Below are positions 55,419-58,236 of a stretch of DNA of 58,236 bases, in pieces. The notes beneath the pieces were generated by a model. The model was not told where the DNA came from. It saw only the letters and a program-made list of their open reading frames with translations, and did not search any database. The stretch spans positions 1-58,236 of the forward strand of contig NZ_AEEC02000034.1 in assembly GCF_000300975.2 (NCBI RefSeq), given 5' to 3'. Origin of the DNA: Herbaspirillum frisingense GSF30 (GTDB lineage Bacteria > Pseudomonadota > Gammaproteobacteria > Burkholderiales > Burkholderiaceae_D). Both the position numbers and the translations under genes were made by a program. Position 1 is the first letter of the stretch. Each line of letters opens with the position of its first letter.

Positions 55419-56321
55419 TCAGGCCGGGAACACCCCGGTAGAGAGATAGCGGTCGCCGCGATCGCAGACGACGAAGACGATGGTCGCGTTCTCCAGCTGG
55501 TGCGACAGCCGCACTGCCACCTCACAGGCACCAGCGGCCGAGATGCCGCAGAACAGCCCCTCGGTCACGGCCAGCTTGCGGGCCATGTTCTCGGCATCGG
55601 CCTGACTGACCGATTCGGTCTGGTCCACGCGGGAACGGTCGAAAATCCTGGGCAGGTAGGCCTCGGGCCACTTGCGGATGCCCGGAATGGACGAGCCCTC
55701 TTCCGGCTGGGCACCGACGATCTGCACCTGCGGGTTCTTTTCCTTCAGATATTGCGACACACCCATGATGGTTCCGGTCGTGCCCATGGCACTGACGAAG
55801 TGGGTGATGCTGCCCTTGGTATCGCGCCAGATTTCGGGACCGGTGGTCTCGTAGTGGGCCAGCGGATTGTCGGGGTTGGCGAACTGGTCCAGGATCAGGC
55901 CTTCGCCGTTCTTCTGCATCTGTTCGGCCAGGTCGCGGGCGTATTCCATGCCGCCGCTCTTGGGCGTGAGCACGATACGCGCGCCATACGCCGCCATGCT
56001 CTGGCGGCGCTCCTCGGAGAGGTTCTCCGGCATCAGCAGCACCATCTTGTAGCCACGCATGGCCGCCACCATCGCCAGCGCGATACCGGTATTGCCGCTG
56101 GTGGCTTCGATCAGGGTGTCGCCGGGCTTGATCTGGCCACGCGCCTCGGCGCGGGTGATCATGGAATAGGCGGCACGGTCCTTGACCGAACCGGCCGGGT
56201 TGTTGCCTTCGAGCTTGCCGAGGATGATGTTGTTGCGGCGCCGGGCTTCATCGCCGCCGATGCGCGGCAACTGGATCAGCGGGGTATTGCCGATGGTGGA
56301 TTCGATGGTCGGATAAGACAT
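55419..56321 (-). CDS. cysM: Cysteine synthase B (O-acetylserine sulfhydrylase)
   Basis: 300 aa PLP enzyme making cysteine from O-acetylserine and sulfide or thiosulfate. The PLP Lys is in NPAGSVKDRAAYSMI, the substrate loop is TSGNTGIALAM, and the phosphate-binding Gly-rich loop is MGTTGTIMG. The CysM-type R-rich loop GDEARRRNNIILGKLE is present. Start ATG 56321 has AAGGAAG upstream; the open frame continues far upstream as a shadow of aidB. Divergent from aidB across 312 bp. Confidence 0.95.
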   Translation of the reverse strand: MSYPTIESTIGNTPLIQLPRIGGDEARRRNNIILGKLEGNNPAGSVKDRAAYSMITRAEARGQIKPGDTLIEATSGNTGIALAMVAAMRGYKMVLLMPENLSEERRQSMAAYGARIVLTPKSGGMEYARDLAEQMQKNGEGLILDQFANPDNPLAHYETTGPEIWRDTKGSITHFVSAMGTTGTIMGVSQYLKEKNPQVQIVGAQPEEGSSIPGIRKWPEAYLPRIFDRSRVDQTESVSQADAENMARKLAVTEGLFCGISAAGACEVAVRLSHQLENATIVFVVCDRGDRYLSTGVFPA

Positions 56322-56633
56322 CTGCTGGGCTTCCTTGCGCAGCCGTGCACACGCACGGGGGCGATCTTTGGTCGAAACAAGCATTCTAATATGACTGCAA
56401 CGCATGTGCCGGCGACGCCACCTAACAAGATGCTTATATGGATATAGCCAAAACATCGTAGGGATGACCAGGCAGGATCCGGGCGGGGCAGTCGTCGCAA
56501 GGAGCAAGGAAGGCAAAAGCCTGCAACGGTTCCCAAGTCCAGCAAATACGCGCACACTGCCACCTATCAAAGTGCACAAAAAAGCGGGCGAAGCTGCCCC
56601 ATCAAAACAGCTGTGCGCGTTTTCGGAGACGCC
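56322..56633. other. Divergent intergenic region cysM-aidB
   Basis: 312 bp, with no gene. It must hold both promoters. I see no clear operator or hairpin; the adaptive-response Ada box could not be recognised by eye. Confidence 0.4.
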
Positions 56634-58236
56634 ATGCACACCCACGAGATCAGCAACCAGGTCCCGGACCTGCACGACTACAACCTCTACCGCAGCGACG
56701 CCGCCCTGGTCGACGCCGTCCAGCGCGAAGGCGCCCACTGGCACGACTGCACCCTGGCCAGCCAGGGCGAGGCGCTCGGCAGCGCCGAGATGATGCAGCT
56801 GGCCGAACTGGCCAACCGTCACACCCCCGTACTGCAAACCCACGACCGCACCGGCCATCGCATCGACGTGGTCGAGTTCCACCCGGCCTGGCACACCCTG
56901 CTGGAACAGCTGCGCCGCGCCGGCCTGCACGCCCTGCCCTGGATGCAGCCGGGCGACGGCGCCCACGTCGCCCGCGCTGCCGGCTACTTCCTGCACGCGC
57001 AGATCGAGGCCGGTTCGCTCTGCCCGACCACCATGACCTTCGCCGCGATCCCGGTGCTGCAGCAGGAACCGGCGCTGTTCGAACAATTGCGCACGCGCCT
57101 GTTCTCGCGCGAACACGACACCCGCGACCTGCCGATCACGCACAAGCGCTCCATCCTGATCGGCATGGGCATGACCGAGAAACAGGGCGGCTCCGACGTG
57201 CGCAGCAATACCGCCATCGCCATGCCGGCCGATCCGCTCAATGACGGCCGTGGCACGGCCTATCTGCTGTCGGGGCACAAGTGGTTCTTCTCGGCGCCGA
57301 TGTGCGATGCCCACCTGATGCTGGCGCGCACCGAGAACGGCCTGTCCTGTTTCTTCGTGCCGCGCTGGCTGCCCGATGGCACGCGCAATCCCATCCTCAT
57401 CCAGCGGCTCAAGGACAAGCTCGGCAATCGCTCCAACAGTAGCAGCGAGGTCGAATTCGAGGAAGCCATGGGCATCATGGTCGGTGCCGACGGGCGCGGC
57501 ATCACCACCATCATCGAGATGGCCAACCATACCCGCCTGGATTGCGTCATCGGCAGCGCCGCGCTGATGCGCCAGGCCCTGGTGCAGGCGATCCACCACG
57601 CCCGCCATCGCAGCGCCTTCGGGCGCCTGCTGGCCGAACAGCCGCTCATGCGCAACGTCCTTTGCGACCTGGCCCTGGAAAGCGAAGCCGCCACCATGCT
57701 CATGCTGCGCCTGGCGCATGCCTTCGATGCCCCAGACGACCCGCTGCAGCGGGCCTGGAAACGCATCGTCACGCCCGCCGCCAAGTTCTGGATCTGCAAG
57801 CGTGCCCTGGAATTCACCGGCGAATGCATGGAAGTCTGGGGCGGCAACGGCTACGTGGAAACCGGGCCGATGGCGCGCCTGTACCGGGAGGCCCCGGTCA
57901 ATTCGATCTGGGAGGGTTCGGGCAATGTGATGTGCCTGGACGTGCTGCGCGCCATTGGCCGTGAAACGCAAGGTTTCCAGCTGCTGCTGCAGGAACTGGA
58001 GGACGCGGCCGACGCCCATGATTCGCTGGCGCAACGCGTGAGCGCCCTCAAGCAGATGCTGCAGGCACCCGAGGAAGAACGCGAGGCCTGCGCCCGGCGG
58101 CTGGTACAGCAACTGGTGCTGGCCCTGCAGGGCATGCTGATGCTGCGCCACGCCCCTGCCGGCTCGGCCGATGCCTTCCTTGCCAGTCGTGGCGAAGGCG
58201 ATGGCGGCCGGGTCTACGGCACGCTGGCAGGCCACA
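56634..58236 (+). CDS. aidB: AidB-type acyl-CoA dehydrogenase (3' end outside window)
   Basis: At least 534 codons, open to the window end; E. coli AidB has about 541, so only the last few residues may be missing. The start MHTHEISNQVPDLHDYNLYRSDAALVDAV and the signature GMGMTEKQGGSDVRSNT identify AidB, a flavoprotein of the adaptive response to alkylating agents. GHKWFFSAPMCDAHLMLA and RLYREAPVNSIWEGSGNVMCLDVLRA are also typical. Start ATG 56634 has CGGAG upstream. Partial only because of the window edge. Confidence 0.93.
   Translation, partial: MHTHEISNQVPDLHDYNLYRSDAALVDAVQREGAHWHDCTLASQGEALGSAEMMQLAELANRHTPVLQTHDRTGHRIDVVEFHPAWHTLLEQLRRAGLHALPWMQPGDGAHVARAAGYFLHAQIEAGSLCPTTMTFAAIPVLQQEPALFEQLRTRLFSREHDTRDLPITHKRSILIGMGMTEKQGGSDVRSNTAIAMPADPLNDGRGTAYLLSGHKWFFSAPMCDAHLMLARTENGLSCFFVPRWLPDGTRNPILIQRLKDKLGNRSNSSSEVEFEEAMGIMVGADGRGITTIIEMANHTRLDCVIGSAALMRQALVQAIHHARHRSAFGRLLAEQPLMRNVLCDLALESEAATMLMLRLAHAFDAPDDPLQRAWKRIVTPAAKFWICKRALEFTGECMEVWGGNGYVETGPMARLYREAPVNSIWEGSGNVMCLDVLRAIGRETQGFQLLLQELEDAADAHDSLAQRVSALKQMLQAPEEEREACARRLVQQLVLALQGMLMLRHAPAGSADAFLASRGEGDGGRVYGTLAGH

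Noticed and set aside
55419..58235. Continuous minus-strand frame joining cysM with a region opposite aidB (apparent fusion)
   Set aside because: Only the part downstream of 56321 is cysM; the rest is an antisense shadow of aidB, which has the clear family motifs.

Overview
The window is a high-GC, gene-dense chromosomal segment of a betaproteobacterium, very probably Herbaspirillum (Oxalobacteraceae). The strongest pointer is a divergent LysR gene plus ten-gene operon (18404-28832) whose content and order match the fdeR / fdeABCDEFGHIJ naringenin-degradation cluster described in Herbaspirillum seropedicae. A HrcA/CIRCE-controlled groESL, an OmpC-type porin, FecI/FecR iron signalling and several LysR regulators fit the same group. 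I saw no tRNA, rRNA, CRISPR array, insertion sequence or prophage.

Layout. 1-184: right end of a truncated structured repeat. 185-10644: a sugar block, with a minus-strand ABC importer (ytfQ-ytfR-ytfT-yjfF) followed by a ChvE-type binding protein, and a divergent plus-strand run of aldose 1-epimerase, dgoK, dgoA and dgoD, i.e. galactose/galactonate uptake feeding De Ley-Doudoroff catabolism. 10839-14506: MFS exporter, VOC protein, LysR regulator and methionine aminopeptidase. 14651-18377: DUF3455 lipoprotein, ECF sigma/anti-sigma pair and a CSS-EAL c-di-GMP phosphodiesterase. 18404-28832: the fde flavonoid cluster with a nod-box-like site between fdeR and fdeA. 29043-33044: a TonB receptor with signalling domain, FecR and FecI behind a Fur-box palindrome. 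33227-34372: an orphan branched-chain amino-acid binding protein. 35120-35699: DinJ-YafQ toxin-antitoxin. 35934-38256: groES-groEL with CIRCE. 38526-40462: porin and a divergent YefM-YoeB module. 40889-43478: metNIQ methionine importer. 43617-48180: YlqF GTPase, DHA2 exporter with divergent LysR, and an HDAC-family deacetylase. 48238-48503: a complete copy of the structured repeat. 48648-58236: MltB, a TonB receptor coupled to an APH-fold kinase, YaeQ, a DUF1415 protein, a small HTH-like protein, CysM and a partial AidB.

Most unusual items: (i) a 266-bp element with perfect 21-bp terminal inverted repeats enclosing nested hairpins, present complete at 48238-48503 and as an 80-bp right end at the window start, with copy differences concentrated in one stem; (ii) a TonB receptor/small-molecule kinase gene pair with no visible Fur site; (iii) a YoeB-like toxin lacking the expected catalytic glutamate; (iv) a perfect 20-bp hairpin without a U-tract between metQ and ylqF. 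The fde cluster itself is known biology, but the nod-box match gives it an interesting regulatory link to rhizobial NodD.
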